Of a stretch of 39,772 nucleotides of DNA, positions 6,913 to 16,832 are shown one piece after another. The stretch covers positions 1-39,772 of the forward strand of contig JAJRUW010000019.1 in NCBI GenBank assembly GCA_024277615.1, read 5' to 3'. The position numbers and the translations under genes are program-made. The notes under the pieces were generated by a model that saw only the letters and a list, made by a program, of their open reading frames with translations, searched no databases and was not told the DNA's origin. Positions within the stretch are counted from its first letter, which is position 1. The number at the start of each line of letters is the position of its first letter. The DNA comes from Fidelibacterota bacterium (GTDB lineage Bacteria; Fidelibacterota; Marinisomatia; SCGC-AAA003-L08; JACNLC01).

Positions 6913-8799
6913 TTAATTGATGATTGTATTCACCAGGGCTACAATGTCCAAAATATCAATCTGTCCGTCTGTGTCAAAATCAGCAGCGCAGAATTCATCT
7001 GAACTGAAATTCAGATCTCCGATGATATACTGAACAGCCATCACGATATCGAGAACATCCAGTTGGCCGTCGAGATTGATATCACCACCACCGCAGGCAC
7101 CGGATTCCAGTAGCTGCTGTACGATAAGCTGCATGGTTTCACCGTCGTATTCGTTATTGGCGTATTGTATGATTCCAGCCCTGTCAATGATAATATCCCT
7201 GGGATAGGGTGACTGACCGCCGGGAATGTAGTACTGGTTGTAAACGGATTGTGTATCCCGTAACAGGGGGAAAGTCAGACCGTTATTCAGGGCAAATTCG
7301 ACGATGGCGGAGACCGGTTGATTGGCAATGCCCACAACAACCAGATCTTCGTTTTGATACTCCTGCCAGACCGCACTCTCTATATCCGATAACTCCGGAG
7401 CGCAGACAGGTCACCAGGGAGCGAAGAATGTCAGAATGATTACCTCGCCAAGATGCTCACTCAAAGTAAAATTACCTGAGCCGTTGGCAGCTATGGGGAC
7501 CGTGAAATCCGGAGCCGCCTGACCGGGCTGAACCCCGTTGTTATTGCCCGTCAGCAGGATATTCACTTCCGGTTCGTCGGGGTCGTCGGTACGGAAAACA
7601 TATTCGGCGAAGGAATTCTGATTGTCAGCCGTGTAAATGATATCCAAATTAATTGAATGGTTCGGCACAAGCAGAGGCAGATCAGTCTCCACCTCATACT
7701 CATCATTAGTGGTCCAGACCAGGTCAAAATTCAGCATATTGTTCCCGTTATTTTCAACAGTCACCGTAGCTGTGTCACTTTCACCGGGTGCCAGCTGGGG
7801 GAAATTTATTTCACGGGTATTCAAATCGATATCCGGGCCGTTCACCGGGCCGTACTCAAATAAATATACATAGCGCCATTCTGCTGAAAAAATCAGATCC
7901 CCCACGGCACCCACAGCCATCACGCGACCGCCCGTATTTTTGTAACCCGTCAGTTCAAATTCGCTGCCATCCCATTCCAAAATCTCTAGATCATCCCAGT
8001 TTGAGACGGCTACTCTCGGACCGCTCACTGCAATGCGCGAGGCAAACCCGCCGGTATTATAGTTTGCCAAAAACTGGGCATTTGCGGGATTGCTGATATC
8101 AAACAGGTCCACTCCGCTGTTCCCCACCGCCAGATAGGCCAGGTCACCGGCAAGCCGAATGTCCTTTGCCCCTCCGCTTGTGGAGTAAGTTCCCAGAATT
8201 TGAGGATTATTTACATCGTTGTAATCAACAATCACCAGGCCAGCATCGCCGTTTGCGGCATAGACCAGGTTGTCTCTCACTGCTACCGACCAGGCATTAT
8301 CCGTTGCTGCCTGTGCAAGGTATTGAGCATTACCGGGGTCCGAGACATCAAAAAACAAAATGCCGTCGGTGTGTGCGGCGGTTACCAGAATACCTTCACG
8401 TACTTCGACATTCTCAAACGAAGACGGCAGATCGGATCCGATATACCCGACGATACCGGGGTTTGATGGATCCGAAATATCCAGCACGGCTATCCCGCAA
8501 TCCCGACCGGCGCCATAGGCATAATTTCCACGAATCTCCCAGTTATAGGTACGGCCGAATTCACAGCCGGTAATATTAATGGCCGAGAGCTGCACGGGAT
8601 TATATAGATCGCTGATATCGAAAATTGAAACCCCGCCGAGCCCTCCGGGGATCATCATCAAATCACCGGATATTTCCACATCCAGCAATTCATGATTAGA
8701 AGGGTCGATGCGTTCCAGAATTGTGAGATTCTTAGGAAATATCAATCCAATGAGAATGAGCAGGAACAGGGAGTATTTCCATTGTATGGCTGTTCGCAT
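6913..8799 (-). CDS. Probable secreted selenoprotein: LVIVD propeller + redoxin (U-x-x-C) + dockerin
   Basis: Two reading frames in the same phase are separated by one TGA (7411-7413), giving 628 residues if it is read as selenocysteine. The order is a signal peptide (1-24), an LVIVD-type beta-propeller (about 30-310, repeats such as VDLFDISNPANAQFL), an Ig-like/choice-of-anchor D region (about 320-420), an AhpC/TSA-like redoxin (about 425-565) and two dockerin-type motifs (GDINLDGQLD and DFDTDGQID). The TGA replaces the first Cys of the redoxin active site: FFAPW-U-PVC, position 463, with resolving Cys466. Conservation continues on both sides, including IANQP, FPLLRD and PRDIIIDRAG. A TGA-to-Cys mutation or sequencing error is the alternative. 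It lies 73 bases downstream of the periplasmic thioredoxin gene. Confidence 0.8.
7362..7410 (-). promoter_or_regulatory. Candidate bacterial SECIS element
   Basis: It begins directly after the in-frame TGA. On the minus-strand RNA, CCUGUC pairs with GGCAGG at the base (one G-U) and GCGCU pairs with AGUGC (one G-U). An apical UCCG/CGGA stem carries the 7-base loop GAGUUAU. The apical loop starts with G, 15 bases after the UGA, close to the spacing and loop-G rule of known bacterial SECIS hairpins. This was folded by eye only. Confidence 0.5.
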
Positions 8800-8872
8800 A
8801 TTTTCTCCTGTTTTACGGTTTATCCTATCAAAGCCAGATTTCCCCGGATCAGTCTGAAGGTTTCCGGATTGA

Positions 8873-9319
8873 TTATTTTACCGGTATTTGTGTTTTCTCA
8901 GAAACGGCCTGATTCGTTTTCAAAGTGTACTGCACATTTTTCAGCGTTTCCGAAAAAGCAATTGGGTCCTGATACCCGGTCCGTTGATAGGCTATCTCAC
9001 CATCTGCATCTAACACTACAATCGTGGGGATGGCCGTCACCTGAAAGTCCTTTGCAAGATCAATACCGGTTTTGGTGTCAATATCAATCTTTACGGGGAT
9101 GAATTCGTCCAGCTGTCGAATGATGTTTTCATCCGAAAATGTGACCCGATCCATCTGACGGCAATTCGGGCACCACTTGGCATCGAATTTGATCAGAATA
9201 GGTTTCCGGTTTTCCGCTGATAATTTATTGGCCTCATCCCAGGAAAGTCCATTGAAGACATCGGCTGCAAAGGTGAGACTGCCTGCAAAGATGAGAAGCA
9301 TTAAGAGTTGTTTTTTCAT
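8873..9319 (-). CDS. Periplasmic thioredoxin-like protein (CPNC)
   Basis: 148 residues with a signal peptide (1-18, ending TFAAD). A thioredoxin fold carries the active site WCPNC (Cys50, Cys53) and the cis-proline loop TAIPT (Pro98). The arrangement resembles the thioredoxin_7/DsbD-gamma-like group, which reduces or passes electrons to periplasmic disulfides. A strong AGGAAA site precedes the ATG. It sits between the frameshifted outer-membrane gene and the seleno-redoxin gene on the same strand. A redox partnership with the U-x-x-C protein is plausible but inferred from position only. Confidence 0.8.
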   Translation of the reverse strand: MKKQLLMLLIFAGSLTFAADVFNGLSWDEANKLSAENRKPILIKFDAKWCPNCRQMDRVTFSDENIIRQLDEFIPVKIDIDTKTGIDLAKDFQVTAIPTIVVLDADGEIAYQRTGYQDPIAFSETLKNVQYTLKTNQAVSEKTQIPVK

Positions 9320-9320
9320 T

Positions 9321-10249
9321 TTATTTCCTTTTTTGTTGTTTCATGTGAATTGACCCTGAATAACTCAAATTCAGAGATGGATTTTCAGTAAATCCAGCCG
9401 GCAGGCGGCCATCTGACCACCTTAAAACCGGCAAAGTCCAGTCCAGGCGTATGACAACCGGATAACGCTCGAATCGCCAGTTAACACCGGCTCCCAATAC
9501 CCCGAAGTCATACGCCGTTTCCTGGATAGCATTTTGGTAAACGCCCGTCCGAATGGCTCTCAGCACCCCAAATTTATTTTTCAGGGCGATAAAGGGAGTC
9601 AGGTATTTCCAGTTTGCCACATCAATACGGTAATCCAGAAATGTCTGATGACGAAATCGGAAAAGATTAGCACTCCCCAATTCCTCTACGAGAACAGCGC
9701 TGAAATACTGCAAGTGGGGATAACGCCCGAATACTGCCCCACTCCCGATTTCTAAATTGGCTGCCGGTGAGCTTTTAAAAGGGAATTTTCGATTGCCGTA
9801 GCTGGTAAAGAGCGGTAAGGCCCCTTTGATCCACAGTGACAGGCCAACAGCCCGGAGTATTAACCTGGCGTTAAATTCGGTTGACAGAAGATATGTGGCG
9901 CCGGGGTCGAAAGAGATCTTTTCCTGTAACCGGGTGGTCATGGTGCGCAATCCAAAGCCAAGAATTGTGCAGTTTGAAATTGATAATCCAAAGACACCGT
10001 CATGGAAAAACCTGCTTCGATGAGGGCATTAACGTAAAGATCATTACCGAACCGCAGGTTCAGACTAAGTGAACTGGCCTCGGCATTTGTGTAATTCAGA
10101 TTATATGCATACTGTTCAATGACAAAAGACTGAAAATGCCCCTGCAGTGAACAACAGGCCTGGGCAATGGTTATCTCAGGCAACAGGACCAGCACAACCG
10201 GCAGTAAGTACAACCAGGATATGATTTTCATTTTTAGTTTTCTTTTCAT
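9321..10249 (-). pseudogene. Outer-membrane beta-barrel protein, reading frame broken
   Basis: Frame one (9938-10249, 103 residues) has a signal peptide (to about residue 30, ITIAQA) and then alternating beta-strand sequence. It stops at TGA just after QFLALDCAP. Frame two (9321-9950, 209 residues) has no signal peptide and continues the same beta-barrel style to the end. Just before the break, frame two reads ILGFGLRTMTT, a good strand continuation, so a single-base indel near 9950-9965 would join them into about 300 residues. The first start is supported by AGGAAG, 6 bases before the ATG. Alternatives are an ATGA stop-start overlap (two coupled genes) or programmed frameshifting. The barrel family is not recognised. 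Confidence 0.65.
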
Positions 10250-10475
10250 GATAGCTTCCTATGCTCCGTGTGAAGTTTAGAAAGCATCATGCCGGCGGAA
10301 CTGTCCCACATATGACAAATTGCAATGGGAAGTATTATTTTCGACCGGGATTGAGGATTCAGAGCAATTCCCAATCAAATGCAGCGGATTGCCCTTATGG
10401 TTCGAGAGCTTTTAGCAAAGGTAAATCAGATCAGGGGTAATCGAGTGGATATTTTTTAGTTCGAACGGGGAAAAA

Positions 10476-11210
10476 CTAACTTACCGGAATGATCGGCGCT
10501 TTATCGAATAGCATCTGTTCGCCGAGACCAATTCGGTGATAAAGGGAAGGCGGTACACCGATATCGGCAACGTACAAGTCACCGATAAAATTTTTTGCTT
10601 CCGGTTCTAAGAGACCCTGCTTGGGCAACGCAAGTGTCAGCGTTGCTTCAGCACTGATGCAGGGGGTTGAAGCGCACCCCGTATCCCCGTTTAACCCTGA
10701 GGGGATATCCAGTGAAAGGACCCTGGAATTTTCGGACGCATTGATCAGGCGTATGGCTTCAGCTGCCTCAGCCCGCGGTTCACCACGCAAACCATAGCCA
10801 ATGATGGCATCGATGATCAAATGAGATTCTTTTAATAAACCCATTGAAATATCTCCCGGATCAGCAATGGTTTTTACCGGCAGTTTATGCAGGGCTTGCC
10901 ACCTCAGCAGGGTAACCGATTTCAGCTTTCGTTCGGATGTACCTAAGAGAACGGTGACTTCAGCTCCATAGTTTGAAAGATGACGGACTGCCACCAGACC
11001 CCCGCCACCATTATTCCCGGCACCTGCTGCCAGTGTGATATTTTTATTCCTGACTGAACCTCCCAGGAGTTTCCGGGCCAAATCTGCAATATTTCTGCCT
11101 GCATTTTCCATCATCTGTACCAGCGTGATACCGTAATCTTCGATCATGAGATGGTCCACTTGTTTCATTTGTTCTACTGTGATGGCTGGAATTTTCGGGC
11201 AGGTCCTCAT
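10476..11210 (-). CDS. nnrE: NAD(P)H-hydrate epimerase (YjeF N-terminal domain)
   Basis: 244 residues matching the YjeF_N fold: the N-terminal QMKQVDHLMIEDYGI helix, the nucleotide loop GAGNNGGGGLVAVRHL (about 63-78), DAIIGYGLRGEPR with the catalytic Asp, and LDIPSGLNGDTG. The enzyme interconverts R and S NAD(P)H hydrates so that the ADP/ATP-dependent dehydratase can repair them. Here it is the stand-alone epimerase. The C-terminal dehydratase domain found in many bacterial fusions is absent and would have to be elsewhere. Its ATG overlaps the stop of the upstream barrel gene by 4 bases, suggesting coupled translation. Confidence 0.88.
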   Translation of the reverse strand: MRTCPKIPAITVEQMKQVDHLMIEDYGITLVQMMENAGRNIADLARKLLGGSVRNKNITLAAGAGNNGGGGLVAVRHLSNYGAEVTVLLGTSERKLKSVTLLRWQALHKLPVKTIADPGDISMGLLKESHLIIDAIIGYGLRGEPRAEAAEAIRLINASENSRVLSLDIPSGLNGDTGCASTPCISAEATLTLALPKQGLLEPEAKNFIGDLYVADIGVPPSLYHRIGLGEQMLFDKAPIIPVS

Positions 11211-11905
11211 TTTCGTAATTTAAAATTAGTGCCGAGTGTCAGGCTGACGGTGTAATCGTCCGAACTTTGCAGTGCGGCTCGTGCTCCCAGGTAATATTGC
11301 TCGAGAATTATAAAGGACAGGTTCAGACTGTAGTAAAGTGCATTCGCATCGGAAAAAGTAATTTTCTCGTGGTTGATCATCACCCTGCTGCCGGTTGCCA
11401 TATCGTATTTATAGTAGTCGTTTTGTCCGTAATAAAACGATTTCTGCACGCCTGCCATTCCTGAAATAAATTTGTAGGTATAATGGAATCCTGCGCCCAG
11501 GGGTATTTCCACAATGGAGTAATTATTTTCCTGCAGATAAGACAGTTCAGCAGTTTGTACATCGCCTTTGACGTTAAAGTATCTGGCTCCCCCTGAGATA
11601 TAAAGCCATTTTGAAGGCCGGATGAATTCGAGATCACCAATCAGAGATGAGTTACTGGAGAGATCTGTCGTATTTTCATCCAGAGAGGGTATGGTAATAT
11701 TTGCAATACCGACACCAAAATATCCCAAGTAAGTATCCTGATACCTGAAGAGAGACGTGAACATACCCCCCTGATATATCAGTTCGAATTTCTCCAGTTT
11801 TCTGGTTCCGGTAAGTCCTTCCAGGCCATAATAGTCGAAGACAACCTCATCCGTGGCAGCGAACAGGCAAGTAAACAGGATGATGAGTATAATTAATTTT
11901 TTCAT
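11207..11905 (-). CDS. Predicted outer-membrane beta-barrel protein, family not recognised
   Basis: 232 residues with a short signal peptide (MKKLIILIILFTCLFAA). The rest has an amphipathic beta pattern and aromatic-rich strands such as WLYISGGARYF and YYLGARAALQ, ending in TNFKLRK, as in small outer-membrane porin-like proteins. No specific family can be named. It starts 4 bases after the stop of the Ig-repeat lipoprotein gene, with its AGAGGAAA site inside that gene's end, and overlaps nnrE by 4 bases. The three genes are probably one transcript. Its co-transcription with nnrE is likely positional rather than functional. Confidence 0.65.
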   Translation of the reverse strand: MKKLIILIILFTCLFAATDEVVFDYYGLEGLTGTRKLEKFELIYQGGMFTSLFRYQDTYLGYFGVGIANITIPSLDENTTDLSSNSSLIGDLEFIRPSKWLYISGGARYFNVKGDVQTAELSYLQENNYSIVEIPLGAGFHYTYKFISGMAGVQKSFYYGQNDYYKYDMATGSRVMINHEKITFSDANALYYSLNLSFIILEQYYLGARAALQSSDDYTVSLTLGTNFKLRK

Positions 11906-11909
11906 GTTA

Positions 11910-14900
11910 TCAATTTCCTCTTGATATTGTAAGTGTTAATTGCAAAATACTACTAACATCTCCCGTTTCGGCATAGGCCGTTGCCGTGATAATAACACTG
12001 TCAAAGGCGTGTTCCGTCGGCCAGGTAAATGCGGTGCTTGCAATCCCTGAGTTATCGGTTACATCACTGGGTGGCTCCAGCAAACCCCAACCGTCAGGCT
12101 CAACGGAGAAGTTGATTGTATAGTTGGCGATGCCGTAAGAATTCTGGTCGGTCAACACAGCTGTGATCGGCGTAGTTACCGTGCCATCCTGATTGTCATC
12201 GGGAGGGCCTGCGGACAGGATCAGGTAAGTCGGAATCTGATATTCTCCGAAGTTACAGGAAATCGTAGCTGTCAGACAATTCTGCTGACCGGAGCTGCAG
12301 TTTCCGAATAAAGCTGTGATGATGGCCAATCCTGCCTGATCGAAGCTGATCAGTTCGGTCGATGTTTCACCGTAATTATTGGTAAAAGTTGATTCGGTAA
12401 TGACACCCAGGGTGGTTGACCAGGTTACCGCACCATTAATAATCGGATTCCCGGTAGTAGATTCCACCACATAAGCGGTAATGGGCGTGACCGTATTGAT
12501 ATCGGCCAGCAGTGTATCCAATTCCGAATCAATATATATTGTTATTCCACGGAATTCAATCTCAAATTCAGTATATATGGTTTCATCATTCACAGCAAAA
12601 ATATAGACACTTGCCGATTCGTCCACGTTACTGGGAACACTGGTCATATAAGCGGTGGCAATCCCGTTTTCATCCGTAAGCAGTTCAATCTCTTCTTCTC
12701 CATTTGAAAAGGTTCCGAGGTCTGTTGCAAAATGAATGGGTTCTCCCTGCATTGTGCTGCCTCTTTCATCAAAGGCTGTGACACTGAAAACCGCTTGCGA
12801 TGCACCGTCGGCATAGATTGACAATGAAGAGGCCGTAGCATATATGGAAGCAATCGCCAGAGGAATGAATTCTACCGGAAGATCCGCTGAAAGCCCTCCC
12901 CACAGCGAGGCTTCAATAACAGTACTGCCCGGAACGGAACTGCTTGTAAGTGTGGCCGTGGCAACCCCTAACTGATTTGTCTCCGATGAAGCATCGATAC
13001 TGCCAAGGCTGGTTGACCAGAAAACCTGTTCGCCGGTAATGGGACTGAGGGAGGTTGTTTCACGCACCAATGCTGAAATCACCGTGGTTGTTTCACCGTC
13101 CGCAATGAGGGTATCGATTTCTGTAGTGATCGTGACCGAAATGCCTCTGAACTGGACATTCATCGTATCGGTGATGGCAGGATTCTCGATGGCCGCAACC
13201 GTCACGATATTTAAAATATCCTCTTCACTGGCAATACCGGACAGGGTTGCATATACAATTCCGTCAATATTTGAAGTTGTCTGGTAGGTTTGCTGTCCGT
13301 TCAGAAATGAACCGTAAGCAGTCGAGAACTCGATGGGAGAATTTTCAAGGGGAACACCTATTGCATTGGTTGCCACCGCTGAAAAAGTCAAGGTGGAAAC
13401 TCCATCCGCCGGAATGCTGTTCTGATAGGATGTAAAACTGACATCATAGATGCCTGTTTCGACAAACTGAACAGCAAGCTCATCATTAAGTTCATTACCA
13501 AAAGTTGCCGAGATGACAGCATCTCCTGTTTCATAACTGCTCACGAGCGTGGCAGCTGCAACGCCTAATGAGTTAGTTTGTGATTCGGCGGTGATGACAC
13601 CCATGGTTGTGGCCCAGTTTACAGTGACCCCGCTTATGGCATTGCCATTTGTCGTTTCCTTTACCAGAGCATATATCGGTGTATCAGTTGTGCCATCGGC
13701 TATAAGAGCTTCAATCTCAGTGGTGATATCGAATGAAACACCCCTGAATTCGATTAAATCATAAATAACGCTAGAGGGATCCGATGTCAATTCCAAAGTC
13801 AGAATAGAAAGGAGGTCCTCTCGACTGGCAGAGCTGGTCAAAACGGCCGAAGCCACGCCATCTGCACCTGTTGTCAGATCAATACTGGCCAGGTCGTTTG
13901 AGAAACTACCGTTAACGGTAGTCAATGTCAGATTTGCCCCCGGAACAGTATTGCCCTCATAGTCCAAAGCTGTAGCCGTGATGACGGCGGTGGAAATTCC
14001 GTCTGCAAGAATACTGCTCTGGGAAACTTCCATTGCCAGACTCTCAACGGTAACGGGAACAAATTCAACCCCGATAGAATCGGACAGGTCCTGGGTTATT
14101 GAGACTTCAATTGTTGCCGTCCCGGTTTCACTGCTGGCCGTCAACTGTGCAGTTGCATTCCCCAGCGCATCCGTGAAGGAGGATTCAATAATCTCACCCA
14201 AAGTTGTACTCCACTGAACGGTATGTCCTTCTACAGGGTAGTTATTGCTCGTTTCTTTTAAATGCGCGGTGATATCGGTCAAAGTTGACCCGTCGGCAAC
14301 CAGTGTATCAATTTGCGAGGTTATTTCAAGAGTCAGGCCCCGGAAATCAACATCTGTTGCCGCAGAGACAGAACCTTCGGTCAGGGTAACCGTAAGATGA
14401 GCTGTCACGTCCGTAACACTGGCCTCACTGGTCAGGGTTACATGCGCATATCCGTCGCTGTCAGTGAAGAATTCAAGTTCTTGGACTCCCCCTGAAAATG
14501 AACCGTGATCCGTGTTGAGTGTCAGGCTCGAATTCCCCAGCGGAAGTCCTGCCGCATCAAGCGTTACAAGAGTAATATCAACTGAGGCCAGTCCATCTGC
14601 ATAAATACTGTTACTGCTGACATCGAGTTGAATCTCCGATACGGTTTGCATGACAAACTCGAACTCCAGTGTATCGGTGAAAAGATTCCCGAAGGAAGCC
14701 GTTATTACGGCAGGGCCTGTCTCGTAATCATTGACCAACTGAGTTGAAGCAATCCCAAAAGTATTTGTCGTGGTAATGCCTGTGATAGTCCCCATGGTTG
14801 TGGCCCAGGAAACCGGACGATTGACGATGGGATTCCCACTGCTTGTTTCTCTGACAAGGACTTCGACATCGGTGAGACTGTTTCCATCTGCGATGAGAGC

Positions 14901-16832
14901 ATCAAAATCACTGGTGATAGTAAAACTGATACCCCGGAAATCCATTTGAAGGTCAGAGGAGATATTGTCATCGTTTACGGCCGAAGCATGGATCACTCCG
15001 GACAAATCATCTACGCTGGCCGGCCCGGTGAGACTAACGGTCGAGGTTCCGCCGGCTGCTGTGGCAAGTTCCAGGTAGCTTTCACCGTTTGTGAATGTTC
15101 CCTGTTCCGTAGTGAGAGCTACGGCGGCCCCCTGAACTGGATTCCCCACCTCATCGACGGCGGTAACGGACAGATCAACGGTGGTTACGCCATCAGCCAC
15201 AATGCTGTATTGTGAAGTAGTGAGAAAAATGTGTGAAATGCTCAATGAAACAAACTCAAATTCCAGGGTATCACTAATACCGTCTCCCAAGGTGGCTTCT
15301 ATTACGGCATGCCCATCTTCGTAACTGCTCATCAGCTGTGTTGAAGTTAAACCGAACAAATCTGTCTCGGATGAGCCCAGTATGACACCCATTGTTGTAC
15401 TCCAACTCACGGTCTGACCTAAAAGGGGATTCCCATTTGAGGTCTCTCTCGCCTGAGCCGTGATTTCCGTAACCGTCGTTCCATCAGCTATCAGAGTATC
15501 AATTTGAGAGGTTATGGAAAATGTTATCCCCCGAAATTGTACAACCGCTTGGGCAACAACACTGGTATCAATTTCAGCAAAAGCGGACACGTTGGCATCC
15601 ATATCAAATATGCCGGGTGCGCTGGTGAGCTCAACTTCTGCAACACCGTCACCGTCTGTTTGAATATTGATACTCTGTTCACCGTTGGAAAATTCACCGT
15701 TATCCGTTGTAAACTGCAGCGATACAAAAGCAGCCGGGTTTGCAGATTCGTCCAGAGCCGTTGCCATCAGGGAAACGCTGGAAACACCGTCCGCCAGTAT
15801 ATGATCTACATCCGGTATCAGGTCGATATTGGAAATACTCTGGGCAACAAAATAGATGGCTGTACTACCGTTAACTTCACCGGTACCTACGGAAGCTGTC
15901 ACGGTTACTTCGCCTGTTTGACCCTGTATGGGTATTAGTAAAGCCGTTGCCACTCCGTCGCTATTTGTTTGCGAAGTCACATCAATTGTCCCCTGGGTCG
16001 TGGACCACTGCAGAGTTTCATCCGGCACCGGCGTGCCTGTAGTCGTCTCATGAAGATAAGCGGTTATCAGGACACTTCCCTGATCACTTTCAAAAAACTC
16101 CTCTTCCGTAGAGACCTCAAGGATCAAACCCTTAAATTTCACACTGGCCAGACCTTCAATTGATTCGTCCTCAGTCAAACTGCAACTGACTGTAGCCATC
16201 ACATCAACTGTGGTAGCGGTACTGGTAAGGGTTGTCAATGCCAGTCCGTCCGAATCCGTCGTCAACTGCATATCTGACAAGACTCCCATATCAGTGCTGC
16301 ATTGGATGTCCAGGCCCTGTAAAGCACTGTCGTACTGGTCAATCATCGCAATCTCCAAATCCGTCTCGGATTCGCCGTCACCGAGGATTTCAGTTGCCGA
16401 TGGCGTCACAAGCAAAGTCAACTCCTGGGGTGAGATGGTGACCGTCAAGGTATCTTTGGCGGCTCCCGCAGAAATATAAATCGAGTTTTCTCCATAATCT
16501 GCTCCCGGCACATACCGGGCCGAGGCTTTTCCGTCAACTCCGGTAAGTGAGAAAGAACTGGTGTCCGAATATAGAATTTCACCCGAGGTTGTGGAAAATG
16601 TTACTATGATACCGTTCACGGGCTCGTCATTTGAATTCTGTATGGTTGCACTCACCACAGTAGTGTCAGTATTAGCTATCAGTTGAGAACTGTCAACCTG
16701 AAAATTGCTTATTTTTAAGAAATTATCCGGATTATCAAAAGGTGCGGTAAGAGACTTCTCATCCGGTGAACAGGACAGATAGAATAAAATTAACAACAGT
16801 GGAATGTTTAACAAATATTTTTTTGATTTCAT
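11910..16832 (-). CDS. Giant lipoprotein of repeated Ig-like (invasin/Big_1-type) domains
   Basis: 1640 residues if started at the ATG at 16832, which has AGGAG 7 bases upstream. The in-frame ATG 57 bases earlier (16889) lacks the signal at its N terminus. The N terminus has a hydrophobic stretch and a lipobox YLSC, so it is probably lipid-anchored. The body is about seven units of ~200 residues, each two Ig-like domains. One carries ADGVSxVxLxxTALDxxGNP and FxNG. The other begins FRGIxFxIxSxIDTLIADG and contains WSTTMGxI and GxAxxxL. Such Big_1 stalks in intimin and invasins extend binding domains away from the cell. No binding tip or autotransporter barrel is seen, so its partner is unknown. 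Repeated DNA may cause assembly errors. Confidence 0.85.
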   Translation of the reverse strand: MKSKKYLLNIPLLLILFYLSCSPDEKSLTAPFDNPDNFLKISNFQVDSSQLIANTDTTVVSATIQNSNDEPVNGIIVTFSTTSGEILYSDTSSFSLTGVDGKASARYVPGADYGENSIYISAGAAKDTLTVTISPQELTLLVTPSATEILGDGESETDLEIAMIDQYDSALQGLDIQCSTDMGVLSDMQLTTDSDGLALTTLTSTATTVDVMATVSCSLTEDESIEGLASVKFKGLILEVSTEEEFFESDQGSVLITAYLHETTTGTPVPDETLQWSTTQGTIDVTSQTNSDGVATALLIPIQGQTGEVTVTASVGTGEVNGSTAIYFVAQSISNIDLIPDVDHILADGVSSVSLMATALDESANPAAFVSLQFTTDNGEFSNGEQSINIQTDGDGVAEVELTSAPGIFDMDANVSAFAEIDTSVVAQAVVQFRGITFSITSQIDTLIADGTTVTEITAQARETSNGNPLLGQTVSWSTTMGVILGSSETDLFGLTSTQLMSSYEDGHAVIEATLGDGISDTLEFEFVSLSISHIFLTTSQYSIVADGVTTVDLSVTAVDEVGNPVQGAAVALTTEQGTFTNGESYLELATAAGGTSTVSLTGPASVDDLSGVIHASAVNDDNISSDLQMDFRGISFTITSDFDALIADGNSLTDVEVLVRETSSGNPIVNRPVSWATTMGTITGITTTNTFGIASTQLVNDYETGPAVITASFGNLFTDTLEFEFVMQTVSEIQLDVSSNSIYADGLASVDITLVTLDAAGLPLGNSSLTLNTDHGSFSGGVQELEFFTDSDGYAHVTLTSEASVTDVTAHLTVTLTEGSVSAATDVDFRGLTLEITSQIDTLVADGSTLTDITAHLKETSNNYPVEGHTVQWSTTLGEIIESSFTDALGNATAQLTASSETGTATIEVSITQDLSDSIGVEFVPVTVESLAMEVSQSSILADGISTAVITATALDYEGNTVPGANLTLTTVNGSFSNDLASIDLTTGADGVASAVLTSSASREDLLSILTLELTSDPSSVIYDLIEFRGVSFDITTEIEALIADGTTDTPIYALVKETTNGNAISGVTVNWATTMGVITAESQTNSLGVAAATLVSSYETGDAVISATFGNELNDELAVQFVETGIYDVSFTSYQNSIPADGVSTLTFSAVATNAIGVPLENSPIEFSTAYGSFLNGQQTYQTTSNIDGIVYATLSGIASEEDILNIVTVAAIENPAITDTMNVQFRGISVTITTEIDTLIADGETTTVISALVRETTSLSPITGEQVFWSTSLGSIDASSETNQLGVATATLTSSSVPGSTVIEASLWGGLSADLPVEFIPLAIASIYATASSLSIYADGASQAVFSVTAFDERGSTMQGEPIHFATDLGTFSNGEEEIELLTDENGIATAYMTSVPSNVDESASVYIFAVNDETIYTEFEIEFRGITIYIDSELDTLLADINTVTPITAYVVESTTGNPIINGAVTWSTTLGVITESTFTNNYGETSTELISFDQAGLAIITALFGNCSSGQQNCLTATISCNFGEYQIPTYLILSAGPPDDNQDGTVTTPITAVLTDQNSYGIANYTINFSVEPDGWGLLEPPSDVTDNSGIASTAFTWPTEHAFDSVIITATAYAETGDVSSILQLTLTISRGN

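Noticed and set aside
7336-7413. Reading the TGA as a plain stop, giving two genes (LVIVD protein and redoxin-dockerin protein)
   Set aside because: The downstream piece would start in the middle of the redoxin fold, with no ribosome site or signal peptide, and the stop falls exactly on the catalytic Cys position.
7411-7413. TGA reassigned to Trp or another amino acid genome-wide
   Set aside because: Several normal genes in the window end in TGA (sufC, sufD, sufS) and TGG is used for the Trp just before this codon.
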